Shown here piece after piece: positions 1 through 11,503 of a stretch of DNA of 64,000 nt. Positions within the stretch are counted from its first letter, which is position 1, and the number at the start of each line of letters is the position of its first letter. A program made the translations under genes and the position numbers. The stretch spans positions 8,578,044 to 8,642,043 of the forward strand of contig NC_081545.1 in the NCBI RefSeq assembly GCF_901000735.1. The letters run 5' to 3'. This DNA is from Corylus avellana (taxonomy: Eukaryota > Streptophyta > Magnoliopsida > Fagales > Betulaceae). Below the pieces are notes generated by a model that had not been told where the DNA came from, searched no databases, and saw nothing but the letters and a program-made list of their open reading frames with translations.

Positions 1-119
1 GCATGTTCATGTATAACAATCCTATGTATGTACCATATATATATACCTACCATATATGCAAAAAAATGAAGTTTAAAATCAAATATTTAAAACAAATATA
101 TATATTAACAAATATTCAC

Positions 120-187
<68 letters not shown>

Positions 188-319
188 AGGAGAGGCCGGT
201 TGAAGCTGCGGTCGCCGGCGCCAGAGTGAGGGACATACGGACGTCCTCAGTTAGGCGTACGAAAAGATCGAGGGAGGAGCTCAACCCATCTCTGCCGTGA
301 AGGTGTAGGTATATATAGA
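1..319. other. AT-rich non-coding sequence with microsatellite
   Basis: No gene is visible. The stretch contains a TA run followed by a GA run (about 125-185) and a GC-richer piece at 186-310 that runs into an N gap. The open frame there is mostly N and is not supported. Confidence 0.6.
125..185. repeat. (TA)n(GA)n microsatellite
   Basis: Uninterrupted alternating TA is followed directly by alternating GA, a compound dinucleotide repeat. Confidence 0.9.
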
Positions 320-435
320 NNNNNNNNNNNNNNNNNNNNNNNNNNNNNNNNNNNNNNNNNNNNNNNNNNNNNNNNNNNNNNNNNNNNNNNNNNNNNNNNN
401 NNNNNNNNNNNNNNNNNNNNNNNNNNNNNNNNNNN
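320..435. other. Assembly gap (116 N)
   Basis: Run of N. Confidence 0.99.
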
Positions 436-1349
436 TACCTCATAAAAATAATAATAATAATTTTAGATGAAAGTTTAAATTTTTAAGCCCCAAATTTTGT
501 GCTAAATTTGCCTCTGAAATAAATTTGGTTCATAACAAAAAGATAAAATATAAAGGTTTTTTTTTTTATTATAAAAACTTTTTAAGGCATGAAAAATAAG
601 TTTTTCCCTCTTAACTAACCATTTTATTATTATTATTGGTAGAAAAATAAAATAAACAAGAAAGCTGAATAAACCTTTAAGTTACTATTATTCAGAGTCT
701 TTCACACTGCACATCTTATTGAAATATAATAAGTAAAAGACAACTGCTTTTCACACTGCACAAGAAGTGCAGTATTGTCCCTAATATAATAAGCAAAAAA
801 AAATCTTTGAGGGGACCAAATAGTAATTTGGAGGGACAAAAAATGAAATATGAAGGGCAATAGTGGAGTTTTAAAAAAGTTTGGGGGGATGAGTAGTGTA
901 TACAGGTCTGCCCTTGGTGAGTGCCACGTCACTAATAGTTTAATTTCAGAAAATGAAAAAAAAATAACAAAAATTAATTAATTTGTAAAATATTTCCTAC
1001 CCATGGTATATAGACATAATTATATCTATTAATACTCAAAATGAAACCAAATTTTAATTTTATACTTATATTCCCTACGTAAAAATTAAAATGTAGTGTC
1101 AAACCTTTTTTTTGTGAGATATATACCATCCGTTAAAAATAGACGAAATATTACAAATTATCACATTATCATTATTCATGAATAATATTAACTATATATT
1201 AAGTAGTTTGGGTTTTGATTCTTAGTGACCAGAACATGCATGTTCTGCATGTATTTTACATTAATACATAGGGTTCAAGCTAGCTAGTACATAGTTTTTT
1301 AATAACTAACTAGCTTATTTTACAATTGTAAAAAACTTAGGGTCAAGCT

Positions 1350-1605
1350 AGCTAGAACGTAGTTTGGAATTCCTAGGGTTTAAGAAATCTTGTTCTACAG
1401 CTTATGCATGGCTGCATGCATGCAATTTATAATATGCCTCATAGGTTTTGTAAACCTTAGGGGCCAATTATATATATTGATGTTTTAACTGGCCCTATAG
1501 CTTTCTAATTTTTCATAATTTTATAAGAAGATGAGGATGATCTAGAGTTGAGCCCATAATTAATATCCATATCCTCGATATATGAATGATATTCTAATTT
1601 TCTTT
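1350..1605 (+). repeat. Dispersed repeat related to 15440-15680
   Basis: Shared landmarks in the same order are the 'agtttggaatt' box, 'cttgttct', 'catgcatgcaat', 'cataggtttt', 'ggccctatagcttt', 'ataagaaga' and 'gttgagc(c/t)cataattaatat'. The other copy lies inside the CACTA element at 13826-16307. Confidence 0.6.
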
Positions 1606-1613
1606 TTTTATTA

Positions 1614-1616
<3 letters not shown>

Positions 1617-1648
<32 letters not shown>
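1617..1648. repeat. (TA)n microsatellite
   Basis: About 16 uninterrupted TA units. Confidence 0.9.
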
Positions 1649-1649
<1 letters not shown>

Positions 1650-1764
1650 CTATTAATTTGGTAACTTAGTTTTTAAAAACAATATTATATAATTAAGATT
1701 AGGAGAACACTAAGCATTTCCTTATAATATATTTATTATTAGTCTAGAATATTAATACTAAAAA

Positions 1765-2190
1765 CCACATTACCTCCCAAAGTTTGCGGCGATTTTCAAT
1801 TCGACCTCCAATGTTTTAATTTTTGTAATGCATCCCCCAAACTTCCAAATTTTTGCAATTCGACCAATTTTATCCCAAAATTTTCATATTGCCCCTTTTT
1901 TATTAATTTTTTTTTAAAAAAAAAAATATTGGGCGTGCAAAAATGGCCACCACCCCAATTTTTTTTTAAAAAAAATTTGTAAAAAAATAAAAAATTTGGG
2001 GCAATATGGGAATTTTGAGATAAAATTGGTCGAATTGAAAAAAATTTGAAAGCTTGGGGGGTGCATTGCAAAAATTGAAATATTGGAGGTCGAATTGCAA
2101 AAATTTGAAAGTTTGGGGGGTGCATTGCAAAAATTGAAATATTGGAGGTCGAATTGAAAGTCGCCCCAAACTTTGAGGGGGTAAAGTATT
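1765..2190. repeat. Foldback (inverted-repeat) element
   Basis: The left arm begins 'cctcccaaagtttgcggcga' and the right arm ends 'cgccccaaactttgaggggg'. The arms are approximate reverse complements over about 190 bp around a poly-A/T centre. The right arm also has a direct repeat of about 62 bp (near 2035-2095 and 2096-2157). It resembles a MITE or foldback transposon. No coding capacity. Confidence 0.65.
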
Positions 2191-2205
2191 TTTTCCTATT
2201 TTTTA

Positions 2206-2305
2206 NNNNNNNNNNNNNNNNNNNNNNNNNNNNNNNNNNNNNNNNNNNNNNNNNNNNNNNNNNNNNNNNNNNNNNNNNNNNNNNNNNNNNNNNNNNNNNN
2301 NNNNN
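2206..2305. other. Assembly gap (100 N)
   Basis: Run of exactly 100 N, a common placeholder for a gap of unknown size. Confidence 0.99.
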
Positions 2306-3094
2306 TTCTTTGTCATTTTCGTGTTTTCTGAGCATTTTGTCACTTTGAACTCGAATTATGTTGTAAGTATTTGATTTAAATGAAGTTAATTAGTTTCTTT
2401 ATGATTCCTTTTGTCATAAGAGGCTAATTCTTTAACTAAGGTTGAAGATGAAGCCTCACCATTGATTTGTTTTATATTTCTCATGTGATTTGTATAACTC
2501 CGACCTTTAATGTAGTATATGTTTATTTCAATTCAATTATGTGAGAAAATTATGATTGATTGTTGTTTATAAATTTAGAAAACGTTGGATATTCGTTGTA
2601 TTTCATCAAACAGATACATCAAATCTTTTGATTGAAATTGGATATCCATTGTTTTTCGTTAGTCAAACGGATACATTGGATGCTTTGGTCTCAATTGGAT
2701 ATTAGTTGTGATTTGTAATAAGGATGGATTCATCGAATGTTTCAATAGATTAATTTTATAAAAACAATAGAACATGCATAGGGTATAATTGCTTGTCAGA
2801 TGTATGAACAAAACATGAGAATGTGTGCTTTGATTTGATGAGGTGAATTCTGAAACCTTAGTCTTTTATCATTTGATTACATTTCAATTTTTATTTTAGT
2901 TTATATTTTTTGCACGACACAATTTGAAATTCAAAACTAAGTTAAAATAGAATTAGTTTAGAAAAAAAATTGACTTTTGCATCGCAATTCCCTATGGACC
3001 GACCTCACACTTGCACACGCTATATTGCATACGATTTGTGTACTTGTGAGTAATTAAAAATTGCACAACAAGTTTTTGGCTCCGTTGTCGGGAA
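2306..3094 (+). mobile_element. 3' part of a decayed LTR with tRNA-Asp-type primer site (Athila/Tat-like)
   Basis: The sequence ends with 'ttgcacaaca' and is followed at about 3075-3094 by 'tttttggctccgttgtcggg'. This differs by a few bases from the tRNA-Asp primer binding site typical of plant Athila/Tat Ty3-gypsy elements. The upstream landmarks ('gaccgacctcacacttgcac', 'gtgtacttgtgag') fit the end of that LTR type, from general knowledge of the family. The 5' part of the LTR is in the gap. No gag or pol frame follows, so this is a relic. Confidence 0.6.
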
Positions 3095-4161
3095 ATTGTT
3101 GCTTGTGAAAATTGATTTTTGTTTAACTTGATTTTAGTTTTTCTACTAGTTGTAAGTAGCTCTTTTGTTTTATTTTTCTTTGTGCAATTTTATTTTATTT
3201 TATTTTGTTTCTGTTTGCAAAACTAATAATAATAAAAAAATAAAAAATAAAAAGTGTTTTGGTTGCTGTTCTTTCTTTTTCTGCAGTTTTGGAGGAGCCT
3301 AGTCCCTGCCAAGACGCTTGAGTGCACTCAAGCATATCGTAGCAAGGAGCCCGCACACCTACGCTCGACCCTTCTGCAGCTACGCGGGAGTGCACACCCC
3401 GCGCGCATCTGCCCTCGATCACACATCACCTACGCTCGAGCGCACCCCCGCAGACTACACCAAAACGGACCAGTCCCTAAAATTTGCCAAACTTATGTTT
3501 GGTCCGTTTTTTGAGTTGTTGTTTTGAGCTTTTTGATATTTTTGTCTATTTTATTTTCCAAAAAAAAAAGTTACTATTTCATGTGGAAGTGTGTTTTGTT
3601 TTAAAGAGTGAGGGTGAAGCATGAATTTTCCGTTTGGTGATTTTAATGCTTCGCCTAGTTGTAGGACTCCAATACTCGAGCAGAAAGTTCTCGTCAAAAT
3701 ACTAAGACGTGTGCTAGATCTTCTCAAAGTGTGCTTTAAACCCAAAATCCATGAAATTTCTTGTATCTTTATTAAAAACCTAAAAACACTAAAACAACAC
3801 AAAATCAAACAAATTAAAATACTAATGAATTAACATATGCGAGTTAAACGGCTTGAATGTACAACATTCGGCGCTTATCACTTACCTCGCACACTCGCTT
3901 GAGACTTCCGACATCACAAATCTCTGCTATAACGAAATATGACACATCGTTATGCGCATTACTAGAGAACTCCTACGAGTATGGTACTAAGACATATTTA
4001 GCAAAAAGTGTCGTTGAACCCTAATATTACACATTTGGAGCTAAGGGGCGAATGCTTTGCTTCCTGGTCGAACGCTCGGGCTTGAGAGCAAACGTTCGGC
4101 CAGTGAGTTAGGTGTCTTGGCCAAAACCTCTAAACTATGTTTTGAGGCTTCTATCCAAACT
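3095..4161. other. Non-coding, probably retroelement leader or relic
   Basis: T-rich sequence just after the primer site resembles the untranslated leader of Tat/Athila elements. 3290-3480 is GC-richer, with repeated 'cgctcga' and 'cgcacac' words. Short open frames here have no recognisable domain and overlap on both strands. Confidence 0.45.
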
Positions 4162-4504
4162 TGTAGCACCCCAGATTTTTAAAGTCTTATTTTAGAGATA
4201 TTAAATTGATGCTATGATTATATTAATATTAGGTAATGGCATTTACTTTGAGGTTGAGATATTTATTGATGATATTAGGTAATAATATTTATTCTTGAGG
4301 AACTTATTAGATCTTATGAATATTATTGGAATGAATATTGATTTGAGGTTATTATATCATGATGATGATTTTATTTTGATTATTTTATTGGGAGATTTAA
4401 GAGATATGATAATTGATGATTGATTGGTATAATTTGGAGTATGATTGTAATAATTGGTGATAAGATAGTAAATGGTAGGTATAAGGATGGTAGAATAAGA
4501 AGGT

Positions 4505-4627
4505 AGAATAGTATAGGGTTGGTGAAATAGTATAGGGTTGGTGGAATAGTATAGGGTTGGTGGAATAGTATAGGGTTGGTGGAATAGTATGGGGTTGGTG
4601 AAATAGTATGGGGTTGGTGAAATAGTA
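4505..4627 (+). repeat. 19-bp minisatellite in LTR 1
   Basis: Six units of the type 'agtatagggttggtggaat', ending about 15 bp before the TATA box. Confidence 0.85.
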
Positions 4628-4640
4628 TTTGATTTTCTCC

Positions 4641-4648
4641 TATAAATA
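4641..4648 (+). promoter_or_regulatory. TATA box of LTR 1
   Basis: TATAAATA, conserved at the same place in the other LTR copies (6606, 8477, 22927), followed by a pyrimidine-rich 'ctcttctccttcac' start region. Confidence 0.7.
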
Positions 4649-5378
4649 GAACTCTTCTCCTTCACAATTTTCACAACTCATCTCCTCTCCCATCTCTTGC
4701 ATATATTCTTCCTTCTTCCGCTTTTTACTCGGTCTTTCTTCTTTCTAAGAGTGTTTACTCAGAATAGAGAGAGAAAGGGCGAGACCAAGCGCTACAAGAA
4801 AGAAAGAACACAAGAGAAACCGAGAGTGAGATGGGAAATTTAAGACAGAGAGCTGAAGAGGAAGAAAGAGAGTTTAGGCGAGAGAGAGAGAGAGAGAAAG
4901 TGATTGTTATGGGTATGGACCAACTGCAGCAGAACGGGTTTCAAGTAATTACCTTTGATGATCCATTCATGTAATCCACAGTAAGTATTCTTACTTACTG
5001 AGTATGATATTGATATCCAATAATACGGATTTTTGTGGTTTTATAACTTGTCTAGCATTTTGCTATATATGATTCAACAATGATTTATATTGTCGGAAAT
5101 CAATTGACTCACTACTTCACAGTTTTTTTGTAGTGCTTGCAGAAATGGAAAATCAAGGTAATTATGCAGTTGTGATTAGAGATTCATATTGAGATGTACA
5201 GAGATTCCAAGTTGGTTAAGTTTTGTCTAGAGTTTAGACTGTCGGATAGATTTGTATAAATGCCTTATACGACATAGCTTTGGGTATTTTTGTATAAAGA
5301 AAAGTATTTTAACAGTATTTTTTTTGTATTGATAATTACAGTTTTCCGCTATATGAGATCTGAGATCGTTACAAAAAA

Positions 5379-5390
5379 TGGTATCAGAGC
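5379..5390 (+). other. Primer binding site (initiator tRNA-Met)
   Basis: TGGTATCAGAGC, five bases after the LTR end, matches the complement of the plant initiator tRNA-Met 3' end used by most plant LTR elements. Confidence 0.85.
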
Positions 5391-5430
5391 CACCTAGTAA
5401 CGCCAGGTCATGTGGTATTGAAGCACTGCA

Positions 5431-5639
5431 TGGTAACACCCCGGTCCCATATTGGGAAGATGAGAAGAAGCCCACATTGAGTGGGTAGTTTATAGAGATA
5501 GTCATGGGTGCTAAGTCCCACATTGCCTAGTTACTAGGTGAAACTGGGCTTTATAATGAATTCTAGGAAAGCTCCAAATTGACTAGTCCTTTGGGGTAAT
5601 AGCGCAGATGTGGCTAGCGCTTTTCCCTGGGATGTTACA
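5431..5639 (+). mobile_element. Second, shorter LTR family inside internal segment 1
   Basis: About 209 bp from 'tggtaacaccccgg' to 'gggatgttaca', followed by its own primer-site-like TGGTATCA. The same sequence occurs at 7417-7555 (internally deleted) and, on the minus strand, as a free solo LTR of identical length at 27619-27827. This identifies it as the LTR of another small element. Confidence 0.75.
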
Positions 5640-6045
5640 AATGGTATCAAAACATTACCCAGCCTGAGATGGTGGGAGTGTGCACAAGCCTATGAGGGTC
5701 GCTAGTGGACACACGTTGGTGATGCCAAAAGTGGGTTATATTATAATGGTGTCAGTTAAGACACAATGAAATGTATAAGGGCCAAAAGTTAAGGGCCGAG
5801 AATGAAGAAATTCCCTGAGGATTGCCAACGGTGACACTGGTGCCCAAGAAGAGTGCTTGTAGAATCTCACATCGCTTGGGTATGGAATATGTTATGATAT
5901 TTATTTATGAACAGATTGAAAAAAAAAAATTTTATAGTAACTTGAGTAAGTTATGGTTCAAGTATGATTTGTTTTTAATTTGGGTTGCTCAATTTGAAGA
6001 TAGGTGGTAATTTATGGGCTTTAATTTCGAGGACGAAATTCTAAT

Positions 6046-6057
6046 AAGGAGGGAAGA
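6046..6057 (+). other. Polypurine tract before LTR 2
   Basis: AAGGAGGGAAGA just before the TG that opens LTR 2. Repeated at 7962-7973 before LTR 3. Confidence 0.75.
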
Positions 6058-6058
6058 T

Positions 6059-7338
6059 TGTAGCAACCCAGATTTTTAAAGTCTTATTTTAGAAATATTA
6101 AATTGATGCTATGATTATATTAATATTCATATTAGGTAATGGCATTTACTTTGAGGTTGAGATATTTATTGATGATATTAGGTAATAATATTTATTCTTG
6201 AGGAACTTATTAGATCTTATGAATATTATTGGAATGAATATTGATTTGAGGTTATTATATCATGATGATGATTTTATATTGATTATTTTATTGGGAGATT
6301 TAAGAGATATGATAATTGATGATTGATTGGTATAATTTGGAGTATGATTGTAATAATTGGTGATATAATAGGATAGTAAATGGTAGGTATAAGGATGGTA
6401 GAATAAGAAGGTAGAATAGTATAGGGTTGGTGAAATAGTATAGGGTTGGTAGAATAGTATAGGGTTGGTGAAATAGTAAAATGAGGGTATAATTGTAAAT
6501 TGAAGGTAGAATAGTAGAGGGTTGGTGAAATAGTATAGGGTTGGTGAAATAGTAAAATGAGGGTATAATTGTAAATTGAAGGTAGAATAGTGTTTGATTT
6601 TCTCCTATAAATAGAGCTCTTCTCCTTCACAATTTTCACCACTCATCTCCTCTCCCATCTCTTGCATATATTCTTTCTTCTTCTGCTTTTTACTCGGTCT
6701 TTCTTCTTTCTAAGAGTGTTTACTCAGAACAGAGAGAGAAAGGGCGAGACCAAGCGCTACAAGAAAGAAAGAACACAAGAGAAACCAAGAGTGAGATGGG
6801 AAATTTAAGACAGAGAGCTGAAGAGGAAGAAAGAGAGTTTAGGCGAGAGAGAGAGAAAGTCAGTGAAGGGATTGTTATGGGTATGAATCAACTGCAGCAG
6901 AACGGGTTTCAAGTAATTACCTTTGATGATCCATTCATGTAATCCACTGTAAGTATTCTTACTTACTGAGTATGATATTGATATCCAATAATACGGATTT
7001 TTGTGGTTTTATAACTTGTCTAGCATTTTGCTATATATGATTCAACAATGATTTATATTGTCGGAAATCAATTGACTCACTACTTCACAATTTTGTAGTG
7101 TTTGCAGGAATGGAAAATTCAAGGTAATTATGCAGTTGTGATTAGAGATTCATATTGAGATGTACAGAGATTCCAAGTTGGTTAAGTTTTGTCTAGAGTT
7201 TAGACTGTCGGATAGATCTGTATAAATGCCTTGTACGACATAGCTTTGGGTATTTTTGTATAAAGAAAAGTATTTTAACAGTAATATTTTTGTATTGATA
7301 ATTACAGTTTTTCCGCTATATGAGATGAGATTGTTACA
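6059..7338 (+). repeat. LTR 2 of the array
   Basis: 1280 bp. Starts TGTAGCAACCC and ends GTTACA, followed at 7343-7354 by TGGTATCAGAGC. TATAAATA lies at 6606-6613. The upstream minisatellite (about 6412-6592) is rearranged: 19-bp units are interrupted by two copies of an 'aaaatgagggtataattg' spacer. Confidence 0.85.
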
Positions 7339-7342
7339 ATAA

Positions 7343-7354
7343 TGGTATCAGAGC
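7343..7354 (+). other. Primer binding site (initiator tRNA-Met)
   Basis: TGGTATCAGAGC, five bases after the end of LTR 2. Confidence 0.85.
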
Positions 7355-7416
7355 CACCTAGTAACGCCAGGTCATGTGGTATTGAAGCACTGCATGACGT
7401 TTTAAGAGGGGGAGTT

Positions 7417-7555
7417 TGTAACACCCCGGTCCCATATTGGGAAGATGAGAAGAAGCCCACATTGAGTGGGTAGTTTATAGAGATAGTCATGGGTGCTAAG
7501 TCTCACATTGCCTAGTTACTAGGTGAAACTGGGCTAGAAATATTGGGATGTTACA
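7417..7555 (+). mobile_element. Internally deleted copy of the shorter LTR family
   Basis: TGTAACACCCC to TGTTACA, preceded by a polypurine tract AAGAGGGGGAG at 7404-7414 and followed at 7558 by TGGTATCAAAGC. It is about 70 bp shorter than the 5431-5639 and 27619-27827 copies. Confidence 0.75.
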
Positions 7556-7961
7556 AATGGTATCAAAGCATTACCAGCCTGAGATGGTGGGAGTGTGCAC
7601 AAGCCTATGAGGGTCGCTAGTGGACACACGTTGGTGATGCCAAAAGTGGGTTATATTATAATGGTGTCAGTTAAGACACAATGAAATGTATAAGGGCCAA
7701 AAGTTAAGGGCAGAGAATGAAGAAATTCCCTGAGGATTGCCAACGGTGACACTGGTGCCCAAGAAGAGTGCTTGTAGAATCTCACATCGCTTGGGTATGG
7801 AATATGTTATGATATTTATTTATGAACAGATTGAATTTAAAAAATTTTTATAGTAACTTGAGTAAGTTATGGTTCAAGTGTGATTTGTTTTTAATTTGGG
7901 TTGCTCAATTTGAAGATAGGTGGTAATTTATGGGCTTTAATTTCGAGGACGAAATTCTAAT

Positions 7962-7973
7962 AAGGAGGGAAGA
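7962..7973 (+). other. Polypurine tract before LTR 3
   Basis: AAGGAGGGAAGA, same sequence and placement as at 6046-6057. Confidence 0.75.
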
Positions 7974-7974
7974 T

Positions 7975-9092
7975 TGTAGCACCCCAGATTTTTTAAAGTC
8001 TTATTTTAGAGATATTAATTTGATGCTATTAATATTCATATTAGGTAATGGCATTTACTTTGAGGTTGAGATATTTATTGATGATATTAGGTAATAATAT
8101 TTATTCTTGAGGAACTTATTAGATCTTATGAATATTATTGGAATGAATATTGATTTGAGGTTATTATATCATGATGATGATTTTATATTGATTATTTTAT
8201 TGGGAGATTTAAGAGATATGATAATTGTTGATTGATTGGTATAATTTGGAGTATGATTGTAATAATTGGTGATATAATAGGATAGTAAATGGTAGGTATA
8301 AGGATGGTAGAATAAGAAGGTAGAATAGTATAGGGTTGGTAGAATAGTATAGGGTTGGTGGAATAGTATAGGGTTGGTGGAATAGTATAGGGTTGGTGAA
8401 ATAGTATAGGGTTGGTGGAATAGTGTAGGGTTGGTGGAATAGTATAGGGTTGGTGGAATAGTATTTGATTTTCTCCTATAAATAGAGCTCTTCTCCTTCA
8501 GAATTTTCACCACTCATCTCCTCTCCCATCTCTTGCATATATTCTTCCTTCTTCCGCTTTTTACTCGGTCTTTCTTCTTTCTAAGAGTGTTTAAGAGAGA
8601 GAGAGAGAGAAAGTCAGTGAAGGGATTGTTATGGGTATGGACCAACTGCAGCAGAACGGGTTTCAAGTAATTACCTTTGATGATCCATTCATGTAATCCA
8701 CTGTAAGTATTCTTACTTACTGAGTATGATATTGATATCCAATAATACGGATTTTTGTGGTTTTATAACTTGTCTAACATTTTGCTATATATGATTCAAC
8801 AATTATTTATATTATCGGAAATCAATTGACTCACTACTTCACAGTTTTTGTAGTGCTTGCAGGAATGGAAAATCAAGGTAATTATGCAGTTGTGATTAGA
8901 GATTCATATTGAGATGTACAGAGATTCCAAGTTGGTTAAGTTTTGTCTAGAGTTTAGACTGTCGGATAGATTTGTATAAATACCTTGTACGACATAGCTT
9001 TGGGTATTTTTGTATAAAGAAAAGTATTTTTAACAGTATTATTTTGTATTGATAATTACAGTTTTTCCGCTATATGATATCAGTTCGTTACA
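7975..9092 (+). repeat. LTR 3 of the array
   Basis: 1118 bp, TGTAGCACCCC to GTTACA. Has seven 19-bp minisatellite units (about 8321-8463) and TATAAATA at 8477-8484. A stretch present after the TATA box in LTRs 1 and 2 ('actcagaa...gggcgagacc') is missing here, so it carries a deletion of about 120 bp. Confidence 0.85.
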
Positions 9093-9691
9093 CAAGTCAC
9101 CCCATAGTGACATGTCAGATTTGACACGTCACAAAGTCCGGCATAATTTTTTTTTTTTTTTTTTCATTACCCATATTTATTTTTCGAATTCCTCGAGGCA
9201 TTATACCTGAATTTAGGAGTCGCAGCACCTAATATACGAGTTACACTACAACGACATTAACTATTCATCAAGAAAACTATCAAATTATCCATCAACTATC
9301 ACAAATAAACTAAGACAAAAAAAACATTTGTCTTCAAACAAGTAAAACTGTCTCTATACATCAACATTGTTAATAAACAAATAGATCCAACTATACATCA
9401 ACACAACATAGAAAATATACAATTTAATTTGTTCGTGAATACATGACTCAAAAAAACACCCCAACCAAATCCGAGTCAACACCATCATGACTGCCCAACT
9501 TTTCCACACTAATTGCAAATAATAAAACAAACAATCAATCAGCAAACATGATAGAATCTTATAAAGTCCTAAGCGTTGAGCAACGTCAAAGTATATAAAG
9601 GTTTAAACAACAACTTCAACATAAACAACTTCTTCAACAATATTCAGGTTTAACAAATCTATAAACGGTGCATAAACAACAATTTCAACAT

Positions 9692-9694
<3 letters not shown>

Positions 9695-9761
<67 letters not shown>

Positions 9762-9762
9762 G
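9695..9762. repeat. (CA)n(TA)n microsatellite
   Basis: About 22 CA units followed by TA units. Confidence 0.9.
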
Positions 9763-10235
9763 TTAATTCAATGGATTGAATTAAAACAAAATAAGGCAGC
9801 CAACCCAACCAGGTTCAACAAATATGGTAAGATTAAATATACAAAGCTCCAACCAGCAGCCACCACCAAACCAACCAAGAACAACCAAGTTCCAATGATA
9901 ATCCATACAAAAACCCAAACACAAATTTAAGTGGTGTACATATACGTATGGGGATGCCGAACCACGGGAAAAATGTCTTGATAAACGATACTTTTGTGCA
10001 ATCGGGGTCCGTTGTTGGCTTTCATTGTGATCGTCGTCCTCAGCTTCTACTTTTACGTCCTCTACACATATTACGTTGCAAAATGTGTTACACACATGCA
10101 TATTGGCAGAAAGATGGGCACAAAGTGTGATTATCAAAGAATTACTAACTGTTAAAATGATAGTCATATCAGAAGATGATTGTGTTACTAATAGAGAAAC
10201 AAAAATAATATAGTGTTACTTGATCAGCTATCTAC

Positions 10236-11503
10236 TTAGGACCTCACAACAACAAGGGCTGGGGGCTTTGAGACGTGCGAAGCCCTAACATTAGTCACCT
10301 CCGACTCGAAGCTGACATGTCTCGAGCCCTCAAGCACACGAAACCGGGCATCATACACTGCCAATTGCGCAACCATCTGTGCAGTAACTTGTGCAATAAC
10401 CACCACAGTAATCTGCTCTCTTTGGTAGGCCAACATCGTATCCATCTGCTCCTTCTGTGCAGCCAACTGTGCCTTGTGTTGCTCCCTTTCAACTTCAATT
10501 GCTCTTTCAATCATTTGCGAGACCATCGAGCTTCCAGGGTTCTGTGATTATGCTTGGGATCGTGTATAATAAAAATGGATACTGTCACAGGCAAGTAGAA
10601 AATTTTTACCAACCCCTCGAACCCGACCTGCATATTTAAGCTTATTGTTGTGCACATTGGCGTACGCATCGTCAGGTGCCCACCGTATCATCCCCTGTGA
10701 CCCATCTATCAATGCTGCAGAGTCAGTTGCTATTATCTCCTCCATCATTTCTTGTATGTTACATCACACACGATCATCGTTATCTAAGCAGTAATCCTAA
10801 ATAAGTTAATACATAAATATTAATCCAGAGATAAGTTGCAAGTAGCATACAACTCTCTCCTTGACCTCTTAACTTGGGAAGCTACCATCTTTCTTTTTGT
10901 GGGTAGGAGCCCTACCCGAAGTAATTGCGCAGCCATCTATGTAAGCCTGTGCTCGCGTAGGAGCCCTACCCGAAGTAAGTACATGCAAAAACCCACAACA
11001 TAAACATATGTTGGTATATATATTAAAATCTTGATGACATATGGGGTAAATGACAAACATGCATCCTCATGTTACACCCTTGCGAAGCTCTTTGAGCCGA
11101 TGCGGAGTGGTGTTTTATTCAATCCTCGTATGCCTCTCATATGCTCAGCATAGTCCTACATACACAACTTACGTTATTAATATGTAAGCCATCAAGCAAT
11201 TACAATTAATAAAACTACACAAATAAAATTAAATTCGTGACCTACTTGATTAGCGTCATCACACCATTTCTCCAACAATTTTTCTACGTCTATGGGGTTG
11301 TACTGTCCAAGGCTTTCTCCCAATCTTGACCTCACGGTCACAGGAGTATCCTTGCGCCAAATGTCGAGTTTCTTTTTTAACTTATGTCTCCAAAGTTTCA
11401 TCTTTTCGCCGATGTCTCTGAACGCGTCCCGTTTGATTGACTCATGTAAGAAAAAAAAAAAAAAAAAAGTACTTGTTATGTGAGAAGCACCACCAAGGAG
11501 CAA
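10236..11503 (-). pseudogene. CACTA-type transposase fragments (Ptta/En/Spm, Transposase_24-like)
   Basis: Read on the minus strand, successive open pieces resemble the plant Ptta/En/Spm family. About 11503-11239 gives a basic Trp-rich segment (KMKLWRHKLKKKLDIW, then VEKLLEKWCDDANQ). 11165-11050 gives NKTPLRIGSKSFA, close to the family's 'PHxxGSKSFA' box. 11000-10870 gives GRAPTRAQAYIDG and KKKDGS. 10748-10548 gives a WAPDDAYANV and GRVRGVG segment. 10526-10236 gives a Gln/Glu-rich helical C-terminus. Stops and frame changes separate the pieces. Some gaps could be introns, but I cannot assemble one open gene. The family match is from memory of motifs. Confidence 0.6.

Larger units (their letters stand above)
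436..1764. other. AT-rich non-coding sequence
   Basis: No credible exon is seen. Holds a diverged match to 15440-15680 (at 1350-1605) and a TA microsatellite at 1617-1648. The rest is low-complexity AT-rich sequence. Confidence 0.5.
4162..5373 (+). repeat. LTR 1 of the array
   Basis: 1212 bp, from TGTAGCACCCC to GTTACA. Contains a promoter-proximal minisatellite of six units of 19 bp and a TATAAATA box, then a GA-rich transcribed part. Confidence 0.85.
4162..9092 (+). mobile_element. Array of three LTRs with two non-coding internal segments (non-autonomous LTR retrotransposon)
   Basis: Three direct copies of a 1.1-1.3 kb LTR (4162-5373, 6059-7338, 7975-9092) alternate with two internal segments of about 0.65 kb. 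Each LTR begins TGTAGCA and ends GTTACA. Primer sites complementary to initiator tRNA-Met follow LTRs 1 and 2. A polypurine tract precedes LTRs 2 and 3, just after a 'gaggacgaaattct' motif often seen at the 3' end of Ty3-gypsy elements. No gag-pol is present. The likely origin is unequal recombination between LTRs of a LARD/TRIM-type element. The 5 bp flanks (AAACT left, CAAGT right) do not match, so the outer ends are not from one clean insertion. Confidence 0.85.

Noticed and set aside
1796..2335. 179-codon minus-strand ORF
   Set aside because: Its start is across an N gap and the rest is a translated foldback repeat.
3195..3527. Overlapping ORFs on both strands
   Set aside because: No domain, overlapping in conflicting frames, within a retroelement leader-like region.
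4357..4674. Minus-strand ORFs in the LTRs (also at 6283-6642 and 8169-8513) with repeats of 'TNPILFHQPYT'
   Set aside because: They are translations of the 19-bp LTR minisatellite. A 19-bp period cycles through frames, giving repeat peptides of no biological meaning.
4160..9097. A clean target duplication around the LTR array
   Set aside because: The five bases on each side (AAACT and CAAGT) do not match, so I do not claim a single intact insertion.
9695..9762. CRISPR-like or satellite array
   Set aside because: It is a simple CA/TA dinucleotide repeat. No spacer-repeat structure of that kind exists in the window.
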